The position numbers and the translations under genes were made by a program. A DNA stretch of 38,417 nt from a virus: positions 1 through 38,417 of IMG/VR virus record IMGVR_UViG_3300025840_003904, one strand, 5' to 3'. The notes beneath the pieces are model-generated. The model ran no database searches. It saw only the letters and a list, made by a program, of their open reading frames with translations, and was not told the origin of the DNA. Below are positions 6,779 to 14,138 of this stretch, piece after piece; within the stretch, counting starts at the first letter, position 1; every line of letters starts with the position of its first letter.

Positions 6779-7672
6779 ATGACATTGACACGTTATGAAA
6801 AAGGTATGAGAGCTTATATGAAAGAAACCTATGATTGGGATGAAGAACATCAGGTTTTAGAAAAAATGAAAAGGTGCCAAAGAAATTGGGACCATCAAAA
6901 ATATAATGACGATAAAATAGAAAATAGGGAAAGACATATACAAGAACTACTATATGTAGCACAAAATAGTCCTAGTAAGCAATTCGAAGCACATTTTGAT
7001 TTATATTGGACAGCTGATAGAAACGTAATACACGAAATATCCAGATATACTTGGGGCAATACCCATAGAAGAAATCCACCATCAACGTGGAGAAATACAC
7101 AGGCAAATGCTAGCGTCTATATTGTGTGGGTTGCTAAAGAACCTGATACACAATTAAACTGTCACTCAGACGGTACATTAAAAGAAAACTCACACAAAGA
7201 AAGATGGTTAAATGCTTACTGTAGTATTGGAATGTCAGTAGCATTAACTATGAGAGCTGCTGTTAAAATGGGTTATACAACTGGTCCTAATAAAAATCAT
7301 AATGATTTAAATGGTGATGATTTTTGGGAAAAAAAATTAGGTATATTAGATGATGTAAAAGCTGGTACTAAAAAAATAACTTATGGATTAGGTATAGGTT
7401 ATCCGCAAGAAAACCGACCTAGATGGGAATCAGACGATAATGAGCTTTTAATTGGTGCAGGAAATGGTAGTAGAATTACTTTAACTAACCAAGAAGTACA
7501 TCCTCGAACAGGAATGAAAATGAGAAAGGCTAAACTAGTCAATATAAAAGGCAATGAAAATAAAGTGATGCTTGATCCATATGGTGTTGAACACATTATT
7601 CCTGAAACTGCTGACACAAAAATTAATACATCTGTCGTAAAAAGAGATATTAAAGTTACAGAAATTAAGTAA
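6779..7672 (+). CDS. Nitroreductase-like flavoprotein, 297 aa
   Basis: Divergent member of the FMN-dependent nitroreductase fold. KRCQRNWD (31-38) sits where the phosphate-binding Arg motif occurs, LLYVAQNSPSKQFEAHF (57-73) matches the A-x-x-x-P-S-x-x-x-x-Q region, AYCSIGMSVALTMRAAVKMG (146-165) matches the central helix, and ITYGLGIGYP (about 200-210) matches the late flavin loop. The last 60 residues are a basic extension outside the core. Nitroreductase-fold enzymes include oxidoreductases, dehalogenases and BluB; which chemistry applies is unknown. Late promoter and strong ribosome site upstream; the downstream gap contains a separate sigma70 promoter, so it is a single-gene late unit. 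Confidence 0.7.
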   Translation: MTLTRYEKGMRAYMKETYDWDEEHQVLEKMKRCQRNWDHQKYNDDKIENRERHIQELLYVAQNSPSKQFEAHFDLYWTADRNVIHEISRYTWGNTHRRNPPSTWRNTQANASVYIVWVAKEPDTQLNCHSDGTLKENSHKERWLNAYCSIGMSVALTMRAAVKMGYTTGPNKNHNDLNGDDFWEKKLGILDDVKAGTKKITYGLGIGYPQENRPRWESDDNELLIGAGNGSRITLTNQEVHPRTGMKMRKAKLVNIKGNENKVMLDPYGVEHIIPETADTKINTSVVKRDIKVTEIK

Positions 7673-7704
7673 TATTTGTTAATATCTATTTTATCTATTA
7701 ATCA

Positions 7705-7733
7705 TTGACATTTTAGGTGAAAAATGATATAAT
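7705..7733 (+). promoter_or_regulatory. Consensus sigma70 promoter of the long cargo operon
   Basis: TTGACA at 7705-7710, exactly 17 bp, then TATAAT at 7728-7733: a perfect housekeeping-sigma match, unlike the late boxes elsewhere. CATTTT-AGGTGA-AAAATG (7709-7726) is a 6-bp dyad within the spacer and a possible operator. Predicted start about 7739. It should drive the genes from 7769 onward. Confidence 0.85.
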
Positions 7734-7738
7734 TAAGT

Positions 7739-7750
7739 ATGAATAAATAA
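7739..7750 (+). other. Three-codon leader ORF
   Basis: ATG AAT AAA TAA begins where transcription from the 7705-7733 promoter should start. It aligns with the start codon of the receptor gene in the sister promoter (both read AGTATG). It may be a relic of a captured promoter or a small leader; there is no evidence that it is translated. Confidence 0.35.
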
Positions 7751-7768
7751 AATAAAATATATTAAATT

Positions 7769-8683
7769 ATGAAAAATATAAATGTTGTTTGCACTAGCAA
7801 ACCTGGTGACGGTTTATTAAAGTATAGTTATGAACATTCCAGCTATCTTCGTCAATTAGGCTTTCAATCACAATTAATAATAATAACTCATCCAGACTTT
7901 AGAGAAATTGATTATATAAAATCTATAGGGGAAAAATATATTCACAACGAATTTGTTTTTTTTGATGACAAAAATATGGATAATTGGTATCCATATCGTA
8001 AAGAGTCTGTAACTCTAATTATGGGTAGAAGTATGTTAACTTTACCTTATTTAAAAAGAGATGAATACAAACACAGTCAATTGCTTACCTTATCTGTTTT
8101 GTTTGGAAACAATCTTATATCAGTTTATTCTGAAAATCATCCTAAAGATTATCCAATAGCACTAAACTATTTTAATCCTAAAAAAGTAGTTGACCTTTGC
8201 GACTATGATGTTTATCCTAATGGTGTTGGATTACAATTTCAAAAGATAATAAATTTTGATATATACAAACCATTTAAAAATGATATTAAATATGAATATT
8301 TATTTTTAGGAACAAACAAAGAATATTATAAAAATATTGAAGACTTTATAAGTAAAAATCCATCAAAGTATCAATCATACGGTATAGTAGCTTATTCAGG
8401 TCACAAGTATATTAATCCTAAACTTAACAATATTAATGTTCCAGTTGAAAATCTATTAGGTTCTTTTGAAACATATTGTTATGTCAAATCCACTTTTGAT
8501 CCTGCACCTAGATTAATGCAAGAATTTAGATATTTTGATAAAAAAGTTTTATATTTGAGAGATAAAAATATCATAGATGGTGGAAGTGTTTATTGGAACA
8601 GACCTATACCTACCCGAGAAAGTTATTTTAAAAACTTTCAAGTATTAGTTGACGTATTAGAAAATCAATTTAATTTTAATTAA
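7769..8683 (+). CDS. Glycosyltransferase-like protein (GT-B type suspected), 304 aa
   Basis: Alternating beta/alpha protein. The N-terminal half has NINVVCTSKPGDGLLKYSYE and Rossmann-like strands. The C-terminal half has SGHKYINP and FDPAPRLMQEFRYFDKKVLY (243-262), where D244, R248 and E252 resemble the nucleotide-sugar-binding end of GT-B enzymes. It would transfer a sugar to a growing glycan in the cytoplasm. First gene of the long operon; no Shine-Dalgarno is visible in the very AT-rich leader. Two TTTTAATTAA copies lie at its 3' end, just before the next start. The glycosyltransferase call is moderate; the donor is unknown. Confidence 0.55.
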   Translation: MKNINVVCTSKPGDGLLKYSYEHSSYLRQLGFQSQLIIITHPDFREIDYIKSIGEKYIHNEFVFFDDKNMDNWYPYRKESVTLIMGRSMLTLPYLKRDEYKHSQLLTLSVLFGNNLISVYSENHPKDYPIALNYFNPKKVVDLCDYDVYPNGVGLQFQKIINFDIYKPFKNDIKYEYLFLGTNKEYYKNIEDFISKNPSKYQSYGIVAYSGHKYINPKLNNINVPVENLLGSFETYCYVKSTFDPAPRLMQEFRYFDKKVLYLRDKNIIDGGSVYWNRPIPTRESYFKNFQVLVDVLENQFNFN

Positions 8684-8692
8684 TTTTAATTA

Positions 8693-9391
8693 ATGAAGAA
8701 AATATTATTAGTAAGTGGTTGTAGTTGGGGTGATTCAAATTTTACTTCTACGTTTCATCCTGAAATGGCTTGCGACTGGCCTAAATGGCCCGAATTATTA
8801 GCAAAAAAATTAGATATGGAATGTTTAAATCTTTGTAGAAGTGGTGCAGGACAAGAATACATCTATGGTGCTATTTCAGATAAAATACAAACACTTGATT
8901 CTAATAAAATTGGATATACTATTGCAGCTTGGTCAACAGCACCTAGGCGTGATTTTAACATATTTAGTACTTGGAGAAATGAAAGCAAAGATTCTAAAGG
9001 AGACATAAATTATTGGATACAAAGAAGTTTTAGATACCAATATGCATTCCAAACATTAATGGAATTTAAAAAAATACCATATCTACAATTTCAAATGATT
9101 AGTTTACACAAAGCCTATTTGCACGAATTAAGACTGTTAGATCCTAAGAATAAAAATAGATTTGATAATGAACATCAAAAAGTTTTGCACACAATAAAAA
9201 ATAGTCCTTATTATAAAAATTTTAATGATAAGTTTGTTGGTTGGCCAACAGACGAAAATATAGGCGGATTCGATATAGGATCAAAACTATTAAATGAACA
9301 ACACAGAATTTCTGAATTAGATTTAAATCCAAACACAAAAGGACAAGAAGTAATAGCAGAGTTTTTATATGAAAAAATTATTAATAGTTAG
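8693..9391 (+). CDS. SGNH hydrolase-like protein, copy 1, 232 aa (catalytic His replaced)
   Basis: First of three tandem paralogues. Block I is VSGCSWGDSNF with S11 as the likely nucleophile, block II is CLNLCRSGAGQEYIYG, and block V is SELDLNPNTKGQ. In copies 2 and 3 block V contains His before Pro-Asn; here it is Asn (N212, codon AAT), so the usual Ser-His catalysis may be lost. It lacks about 24 residues present in copies 2 and 3 in the middle of the protein. SGNH enzymes add or remove acyl groups on glycans, among other roles. Its last 23 nt overlap the start of copy 2. Family assignment is from motifs; substrate unknown. Confidence 0.65.
   Translation: MKKILLVSGCSWGDSNFTSTFHPEMACDWPKWPELLAKKLDMECLNLCRSGAGQEYIYGAISDKIQTLDSNKIGYTIAAWSTAPRRDFNIFSTWRNESKDSKGDINYWIQRSFRYQYAFQTLMEFKKIPYLQFQMISLHKAYLHELRLLDPKNKNRFDNEHQKVLHTIKNSPYYKNFNDKFVGWPTDENIGGFDIGSKLLNEQHRISELDLNPNTKGQEVIAEFLYEKIINS
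9354..9391 (+). repeat. 38-bp exact direct repeat, first copy
   Basis: Identical to 10102-10139. It spans the C-terminal codons of one SGNH copy (EFLYEKIINS, stop) and, in another frame, the first codons of the next (MKKLLIVS). The unit length is 748 bp. It records the tandem duplication of the SGNH genes. Confidence 0.85.
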
Positions 9392-10139
9392 CGGATGTAG
9401 TTATTCTGATCCAAACTTCACATCACCATTTCATCCAGAAATGTCTTGTGATTGGCCTAAATGGCCTGAATTATTAGCTGACAAAATGGGAATGGATTGT
9501 CTTAACATAAGTCGTTGTGGTGCAGGACAAGAATTTATATACAGCAACTTGGCAGACAGATTACAATCAATTGATCCAAAACAAATTGGTCTTGTAATAG
9601 CAGCTTGGTCAACAGCACCTAGACGTGACTACTCTGTAAAAAATTATTGGACTAATGATATGTTTGATAGTCGTGGAGATATAGAATATTGGATTAAAAG
9701 ATCACTTAGATATTATTATAGTTTTCAAAATATGTGTGAAACACTAAAAATTCCTTATAGACAATTTCAAATGATACATCTATTTAAGGGTTATATATGG
9801 CAACAACTTGTGACCGCAAGAACAAAAAATATGCCTGATGAACTATTAAAACAAATTCCAATATTAAATGCCAAACATCAACTAACAAATGACGAAATAA
9901 ACTGGAAAGAGCGTATTGAAAATACATATCTAAAAATAATACATAATAGTCCATATTTTAATAAGATAAATGATAATTTTATTGGATGGCCAACAGACAC
10001 AAAATATAATGGTTATTCGGTAGCTGAATACAAATTAAATAACAAAACAGATCGAATATCTGAACTAGATTTACATCCAAATGCAAGTGGACAAACTATA
10101 TTAGCAGAGTTTTTATATGAAAAAATTATTAATAGTTAG
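9369..10139 (+). CDS. SGNH hydrolase-like protein, copy 2, 256 aa
   Basis: Second tandem copy. Block I VSGCSYSDPNF (S11), block II CLNISRCGAGQEFIY, conserved AAWSTAPRRDY, and block V SELDLHPNASGQ with H236. Its key residues are intact, though block I has Cys where classic GDSL enzymes have Asp. Opening residues after the start (DWPKWPELLADK) are nearly the same as in copy 1. The start lies inside copy 1's last 23 nt. A role as O-acyltransferase or esterase on a glycan is inferred from the neighbouring aminotransferase and glycosyltransferases. Confidence 0.7.
   Translation: MKKLLIVSGCSYSDPNFTSPFHPEMSCDWPKWPELLADKMGMDCLNISRCGAGQEFIYSNLADRLQSIDPKQIGLVIAAWSTAPRRDYSVKNYWTNDMFDSRGDIEYWIKRSLRYYYSFQNMCETLKIPYRQFQMIHLFKGYIWQQLVTARTKNMPDELLKQIPILNAKHQLTNDEINWKERIENTYLKIIHNSPYFNKINDNFIGWPTDTKYNGYSVAEYKLNNKTDRISELDLHPNASGQTILAEFLYEKIINS
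10102..10139 (+). repeat. 38-bp exact direct repeat, second copy
   Basis: Second copy of the 9354-9391 repeat at the junction of SGNH copies 2 and 3, with the same 23-nt reading-frame overlap. Confidence 0.85.
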
Positions 10140-10887
10140 TGGTGATAGTTATACAGCAAATAATTACAAGTCTATTTTACATCCTGAATTAGATATATCT
10201 TGGCCTGTGTGGCCAGAACTTTTAGCAGATAGACTTAATATGGAATGTATTAACTTGGCAAATGCAGGTTCTGGTAATGAATTTATATACTCATCATTAC
10301 TAGACAAAATAAACACAATAGAAAATAAAAAAAGTATAGGTTTAGTTTTAGCTGCGTGGTCTCAAGCACAAAGAAAAGACTTTGAAGAAGGATGTAAAAT
10401 TAAAAAATGGAAGTCTTATAGAATAGATTCAAGTGGAGATATATTTGGATGGACAAGAAAAAGTATAAGAAACTTTATCAATTTACAACTTTTATGTGAA
10501 TATTTTAATTTACCTTACAAACAATTTCAAATGATAAGACTATATGAAGACTATGTAACAGGCTTAAGACCTAGTCATAAACAAATTATTGAAAACAACT
10601 ATGATGGTAATTATAGACTTACATATAATGGTAATAAATCTGAGGATATAATAAGTTTGTTTAATATAACAACAGAATATAAAAATACATTAAACATTAA
10701 AAATTTTTTAGGTTGGCCAATCATAGAACAGTTTTCAGGCTATTCTATTGCAAACAAAGTTTTAAAAACTAAAATAAATAATATTGATGTTTGGGATTCA
10801 AATTTAATTATTTCTGATTTAGATCACCATCCAAACGCAAAAGGCCAACAAAAATTAATGGAGTACATATATGACAGGTTGGGATAG
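10117..10887 (+). CDS. SGNH hydrolase-like protein, copy 3, 256 aa
   Basis: Third and most diverged copy, with the most canonical block I (VSGDSYTANNY; G9-D10-S11), block II CINLANAGSGNEFIY, and block V ISDLDHHPNAKGQ with H238. WPVWPELLADRLNMEC matches the common N-terminal segment of the other copies. Its ending (EYIYDRLG) differs from EFLYEKIINS of copies 1 and 2, and it overlaps the aminotransferase start by 17 nt. It is probably the active representative of the family and nearest the ancestral member; substrate unknown. Confidence 0.72.
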   Translation: MKKLLIVSGDSYTANNYKSILHPELDISWPVWPELLADRLNMECINLANAGSGNEFIYSSLLDKINTIENKKSIGLVLAAWSQAQRKDFEEGCKIKKWKSYRIDSSGDIFGWTRKSIRNFINLQLLCEYFNLPYKQFQMIRLYEDYVTGLRPSHKQIIENNYDGNYRLTYNGNKSEDIISLFNITTEYKNTLNIKNFLGWPIIEQFSGYSIANKVLKTKINNIDVWDSNLIISDLDHHPNAKGQQKLMEYIYDRLG

Positions 10888-11923
10888 AGATTATCTAGCA
10901 AACAAAGAAGAATACTTAAAACTTTTTGATAATATAATGCAAAAAGAAAACGAAAGAAATATTGAGTTTTTAGAAGAAAGTATTTTAAAAATTATTAATA
11001 GAAAATATGCTATAGCTTGTGCGAGTGGTACAGACGCATTGCATTTTTCACTTATTGCATTAGACATTAAACCAGGTGACGAAGTATTAACTACAAACTT
11101 TTCTTGGATATCTACAGCCTCTTGTATAACGATGGTAGGTGCAACACCTGTATTTTGTGATGTTGATTTAGAAACTTATCATATGTCAATTGATAGTATT
11201 AAACGTATGTATTCTGATAAAGTAAAGGCAATAGTGTACCCACACCTGTTTGGTAATATATCAGATATGACAGAAATACAAAACTTTTGTGAAGATAAAA
11301 ACATAAAACTAATAGAGGATGCTTGTCAATCATTTGGTGCAAATAGAAATGGTCAGTATGCAGGAACGTATGGTGATGTTGCAACATTAAGTTTTAATGC
11401 AAACAAACCAGTTGCAGGTATATCTGGAGGTGGTGCGTTTCTTACAGATGATAAAGAACAGGCAAATCTAGTAAGAAAATTAAGAAGACACGGTAACAAT
11501 GAAGTATTAGGTTATAACTCTAAAATGTTAGCGATCAATGCTGAATTTATTAATTTTAGAATAGAAAAAATGCACGAATGGCAAGATAAAAGATTTAGAA
11601 TAGCTAAAAGATATGATAACAATTTAAAAGATATAGTTACACTTCAAAAAATAGATGAAGGTGTTAATCATTGTTATCACAAATATGTTATTAAAGTTGA
11701 AAATAAAGAAATAAGAGAAATCTTAAAGAAAAGACTAGGGGCAAGTGTACATTATCCTAATCCTATATCAGAAAATGCAATGTATAATTCTATTATACAT
11801 AGAAAAGACAGGTGCTTGAATAGTCAACAAATATGTGATACAATATTAACATTACCTATTCATCCGTATCTAACAAATGATGAAATAGATAATACTTGTA
11901 ATATAATAATGGCCACAATATGA
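10871..11923 (+). CDS. DegT/DnrJ/EryC1/StrS sugar aminotransferase, 350 aa
   Basis: PLP enzyme that aminates a keto-sugar nucleotide. YAIACASGTDALHFSLIAL (46-64) is the cofactor phosphate loop. PGDEVLTTNFSWISTASCI is the family signature. IEDACQSFGA gives D150 and Q153. LSFNANKPVAGISGGGAF places the Schiff-base lysine at K179. HLFGNISDM and a C-terminal SVHYPNPI (usually VHYPxPLH) also match. Length is near the family norm of about 370. It starts inside SGNH copy 3 and ends in an ATGA overlap with the next gene. It supplies an amino-sugar that the SGNH proteins might acylate (inference). Confidence 0.9.
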   Translation: MTGWDRDYLANKEEYLKLFDNIMQKENERNIEFLEESILKIINRKYAIACASGTDALHFSLIALDIKPGDEVLTTNFSWISTASCITMVGATPVFCDVDLETYHMSIDSIKRMYSDKVKAIVYPHLFGNISDMTEIQNFCEDKNIKLIEDACQSFGANRNGQYAGTYGDVATLSFNANKPVAGISGGGAFLTDDKEQANLVRKLRRHGNNEVLGYNSKMLAINAEFINFRIEKMHEWQDKRFRIAKRYDNNLKDIVTLQKIDEGVNHCYHKYVIKVENKEIREILKKRLGASVHYPNPISENAMYNSIIHRKDRCLNSQQICDTILTLPIHPYLTNDEIDNTCNIIMATI

Positions 11924-12222
11924 TAGAACACAACGAAACTGTAACTCAATTTAGCTACATTGACAAAGATAATAATATGGTTAATATAACTGACCAAATG
12001 CCAATTGAATTTTGTCAAAGTGTTCACAAACTTATAGGTGGTAATATTATAGATGAAAGTTTAATTAATGAAAATACTGAAGATATTTACGATTATATAA
12101 TTGAAAAGTTATATACTCGTCCAGAGTATATGGAAAACAACGTTGAATTTAAATCTAAACATAAAATAAAAATAGCCTTTAACAAATTTATTTTTAAAAT
12201 AATTAATAAAATAGTAAAATGA
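11920..12222 (+). CDS. Unknown small protein, 100 aa
   Basis: Not recognised. Acidic first 70 residues with YIDKDNNMVNITDQMP, SVHKLIGGNIIDES and EDIYDYIIEKLY, then a lysine- and isoleucine-rich tail (IKIAFNKFIFKIINKIVK) that could form an amphipathic helix. Both junctions are 4-nt ATGA overlaps, so it is translated with the aminotransferase and the radical SAM enzyme that follows. A partner or carrier for that enzyme is possible; no PqqD-like recognition motif or obvious precursor pattern is visible. The frame is supported by tight packing only. Confidence 0.6.
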   Translation: MIEHNETVTQFSYIDKDNNMVNITDQMPIEFCQSVHKLIGGNIIDESLINENTEDIYDYIIEKLYTRPEYMENNVEFKSKHKIKIAFNKFIFKIINKIVK

Positions 12223-13055
12223 AAACCTTAGAAGAAATACAAGAAAATTATTTAGCTGTAGATTTCTTTTTATCTATGTCGTGTAATAAAAATTGTCATT
12301 ACTGTACAAGTTATACACTAGAGATGAGAAATCTAACAGTAGATATGGATTTTTTAAAAAAAGTTTTAGACTATTTAAAAGATTATAAAATAAGAGTATG
12401 TTTACTTGGAGGTGAACCTGGACTTATTAAAAACTTAAATGATGTCATAAATGAAATTAAAAAATATCCTAATTTTGTTTGTTCAGTACTTTCAAATTCT
12501 TTTATACGTAAAAGATATCCACACATACTAAAAGATAAAGAAATACTTTATGTTGAACATAACATATTAGACTGGTACGAACACGAAGTTACAAAACTTG
12601 GAAATTTTGATTTTATACCTGAAAATGACTATAACAATTATAATGTGGTAGTACAAACACCGAATTACTTTAAATATAAAGACAAGTATCCTGAAATATT
12701 AAAAAAATTAGAACATAAAAATACAATGTGGAAATCATTTAATGGTAGAACACCAAACAAAGATGATGTGTTAGCAGTACACGAACAAGCTGCTGAAATA
12801 GATCGTAAGATGTGTGCAGCTTTTCCTATGGTACCTGTGATAGATTTTGAAAAAAAACATATAGTACATTGTAGTAAAAAGTTTGCTAATAATGATGAAC
12901 TTTCAAAAACATTTGAACTAACAAAAGAAAACATTGATAAAATGATGAACTTTAGATTATTTAAATATGAAAGTTATTGTAAAACTTGTACTGAATGGGT
13001 ACAGCCTAAAGGACATTTTCCTTTAAGAAAATATGGAAAGGTATTAAATGGTTGA
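12219..13055 (+). CDS. Radical SAM enzyme, 278 aa
   Basis: C22-x3-C26-x2-C29 (MSCNKNCHYCTSY) binds the SAM 4Fe-4S cluster, and LLGGEPGL (63-70) is the conserved SAM-binding loop. A later cluster of cysteines includes C254 and C257 (YCKTCTEW) and an HCSKKF segment, suggesting an auxiliary iron-sulphur site of SPASM or twitch type. Substrate unknown. It overlaps the 100-aa gene (ATGA) and the next radical SAM core gene (8 nt). Distinct in sequence from the other radical SAM proteins of the cluster. Confidence 0.82.
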   Translation: MKTLEEIQENYLAVDFFLSMSCNKNCHYCTSYTLEMRNLTVDMDFLKKVLDYLKDYKIRVCLLGGEPGLIKNLNDVINEIKKYPNFVCSVLSNSFIRKRYPHILKDKEILYVEHNILDWYEHEVTKLGNFDFIPENDYNNYNVVVQTPNYFKYKDKYPEILKKLEHKNTMWKSFNGRTPNKDDVLAVHEQAAEIDRKMCAAFPMVPVIDFEKKHIVHCSKKFANNDELSKTFELTKENIDKMMNFRLFKYESYCKTCTEWVQPKGHFPLRKYGKVLNG

Positions 13056-13710
13056 TAATATAGAAAAAGAAAAAAAATTAAATACATTTTTTAACAGAAA
13101 AACAATAAACATTGATATTTCTTTTAGATGTCCACTGGAGTGTCCTAGATGTCAAAGACAAACTTATTTTAAAGACAGAGGACTAAAAGTGCATGGATAC
13201 GATTTATCATTAAATGAAATAGAAAAATTATCTAATTTTTTTACAAGATTTGCATTTTGTGGTCAGTTATCAGATCCTGTTCATCATCCTAAATTCCCAG
13301 AAATATTAAAAATATTACATAAAAAAAATGTTAGATGTGAAATACATAATGCAGCTAGTCAAAAATCAATAGACTACTATATTGAATGTTTTAAAGCAAA
13401 CCCAAATGCTGAGTGGGTGTTTGCGTTGGATGGATTGCCAAAAGATAGTCACAAGTATAGAATTAATCAAAACGGTGAGAAAATGTTTCAAATTATATGT
13501 GAGTCTAAAAAATATCTAAAAAGAGCACCAATATGGCAATATATTGTTTTTAGTTATAATGAAAATGATATTAAAACAGCTCAAGAATTAGCTAAAAAGA
13601 ACGGAATTACATTTTTATTACTACAATCCTCAAGGTGGTTAAGTGATGATGATCCATATAAACCAAAAAACAAAGAATTAGCTTTAGATGCCAAAACAGA
13701 AACTAGATAA
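13048..13710 (+). CDS. Radical SAM core without its SPASM domain, 220 aa
   Basis: C28-x3-C32-x2-C35 (RCPLECPRC) starts the barrel, followed by FAFCGQLSDPVHHPKF, EIHNAASQ, FALDGLPKDSHKYRI and WQYIVFSYNENDI. The last two blocks recur in the intact 323-aa paralogue at 19134-20105 (DGLPKDSHKYRI identical). There the protein continues into a SPASM domain. Here it stops after residue 220, and a SPASM-like protein starts 23 nt earlier in another frame. It is thus a split enzyme, or a gene broken by a frameshift. The short core should still bind SAM but probably needs the next protein or proteins for auxiliary clusters. Confidence 0.8.
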   Translation: MVDNIEKEKKLNTFFNRKTINIDISFRCPLECPRCQRQTYFKDRGLKVHGYDLSLNEIEKLSNFFTRFAFCGQLSDPVHHPKFPEILKILHKKNVRCEIHNAASQKSIDYYIECFKANPNAEWVFALDGLPKDSHKYRINQNGEKMFQIICESKKYLKRAPIWQYIVFSYNENDIKTAQELAKKNGITFLLLQSSRWLSDDDPYKPKNKELALDAKTETR

Positions 13711-14137
13711 ATCTTTAGAACATAAACCATTTAAATATAGGGTTGAGAAAGCTATTAAAGGTAAAATAAAATTAGAACCAAAATGTATGATTACACCTGA
13801 AGACAAAAGACAAGAGGAGATTAAAATGGTGGCAGTAACAAATAGAGGCCATTTATTGCCTTGTTGTTGGTTAGACAATCCAAACATTTTAGATCACCCA
13901 ACTATGAAAAAATTATTAAAAGTGAGTAAAATAAGTGAACATAATTCAGTAGAAGATATTTTAAATTCGAAAGTTTGGCTTGATTTTGCTAAAAACCTAA
14001 TTGAGTCTGAAGATAATATGGATAAAATTTTATGGCCTTGTATTCATCATTGCAGAAAAAGAGAAGACAAAGACAAATATAGAATAGATACATATTTTGA
14101 CGATACAGGAAACATAATAGATAGGATTGTTAATTGA
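13688..14137 (+). CDS. Free-standing SPASM-like domain, copy 1, 149 aa
   Basis: Matches the C-terminal part of the intact radical SAM-SPASM paralogue. KCM (C33), TNRGHLLPCCWLD (C59, C60) and PCIHHC (C118, C122) are typical auxiliary-cluster cysteines. GHxLPCCWL is the signature shared with the 19134-20105 protein. The ATG lies inside the end of the radical SAM core gene (+1 frame). Since the tandem copy 2 begins with the same MPKQ-x-x-DKSLEHKPFKY under its own ATG, this start seems real. It probably acts with the 220-aa core. It ends TGATATG onto copy 2. Confidence 0.72.
   Translation: MPKQKLDKSLEHKPFKYRVEKAIKGKIKLEPKCMITPEDKRQEEIKMVAVTNRGHLLPCCWLDNPNILDHPTMKKLLKVSKISEHNSVEDILNSKVWLDFAKNLIESEDNMDKILWPCIHHCRKREDKDKYRIDTYFDDTGNIIDRIVN
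13911..13947 (+). repeat. 37-bp exact direct repeat within SPASM copy 1
   Basis: Identical to 14362-14398, 451 bp away, which is also the spacing between the two SPASM start codons. It codes for LLKVSKISEHNS. It supports a fairly recent tandem duplication of this gene. Confidence 0.85.
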
Positions 14138-14138
14138 T

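Noticed and set aside
11920-12222. PqqD-like recognition protein or peptide precursor.
   Set aside because: The sequence does not show the PqqD pattern or a conserved core peptide; kept as unknown.
13688-13710. Programmed frameshift joining the radical SAM core and SPASM copy 1.
   Set aside because: No slippery heptamer is visible, and the second SPASM copy keeps an independent start at the same codon. A sequencing indel remains possible and is listed as a check.
14127-14138. TTG start for SPASM copy 2.
   Set aside because: ATG 14139 aligns with copy 1 and follows the stop directly.
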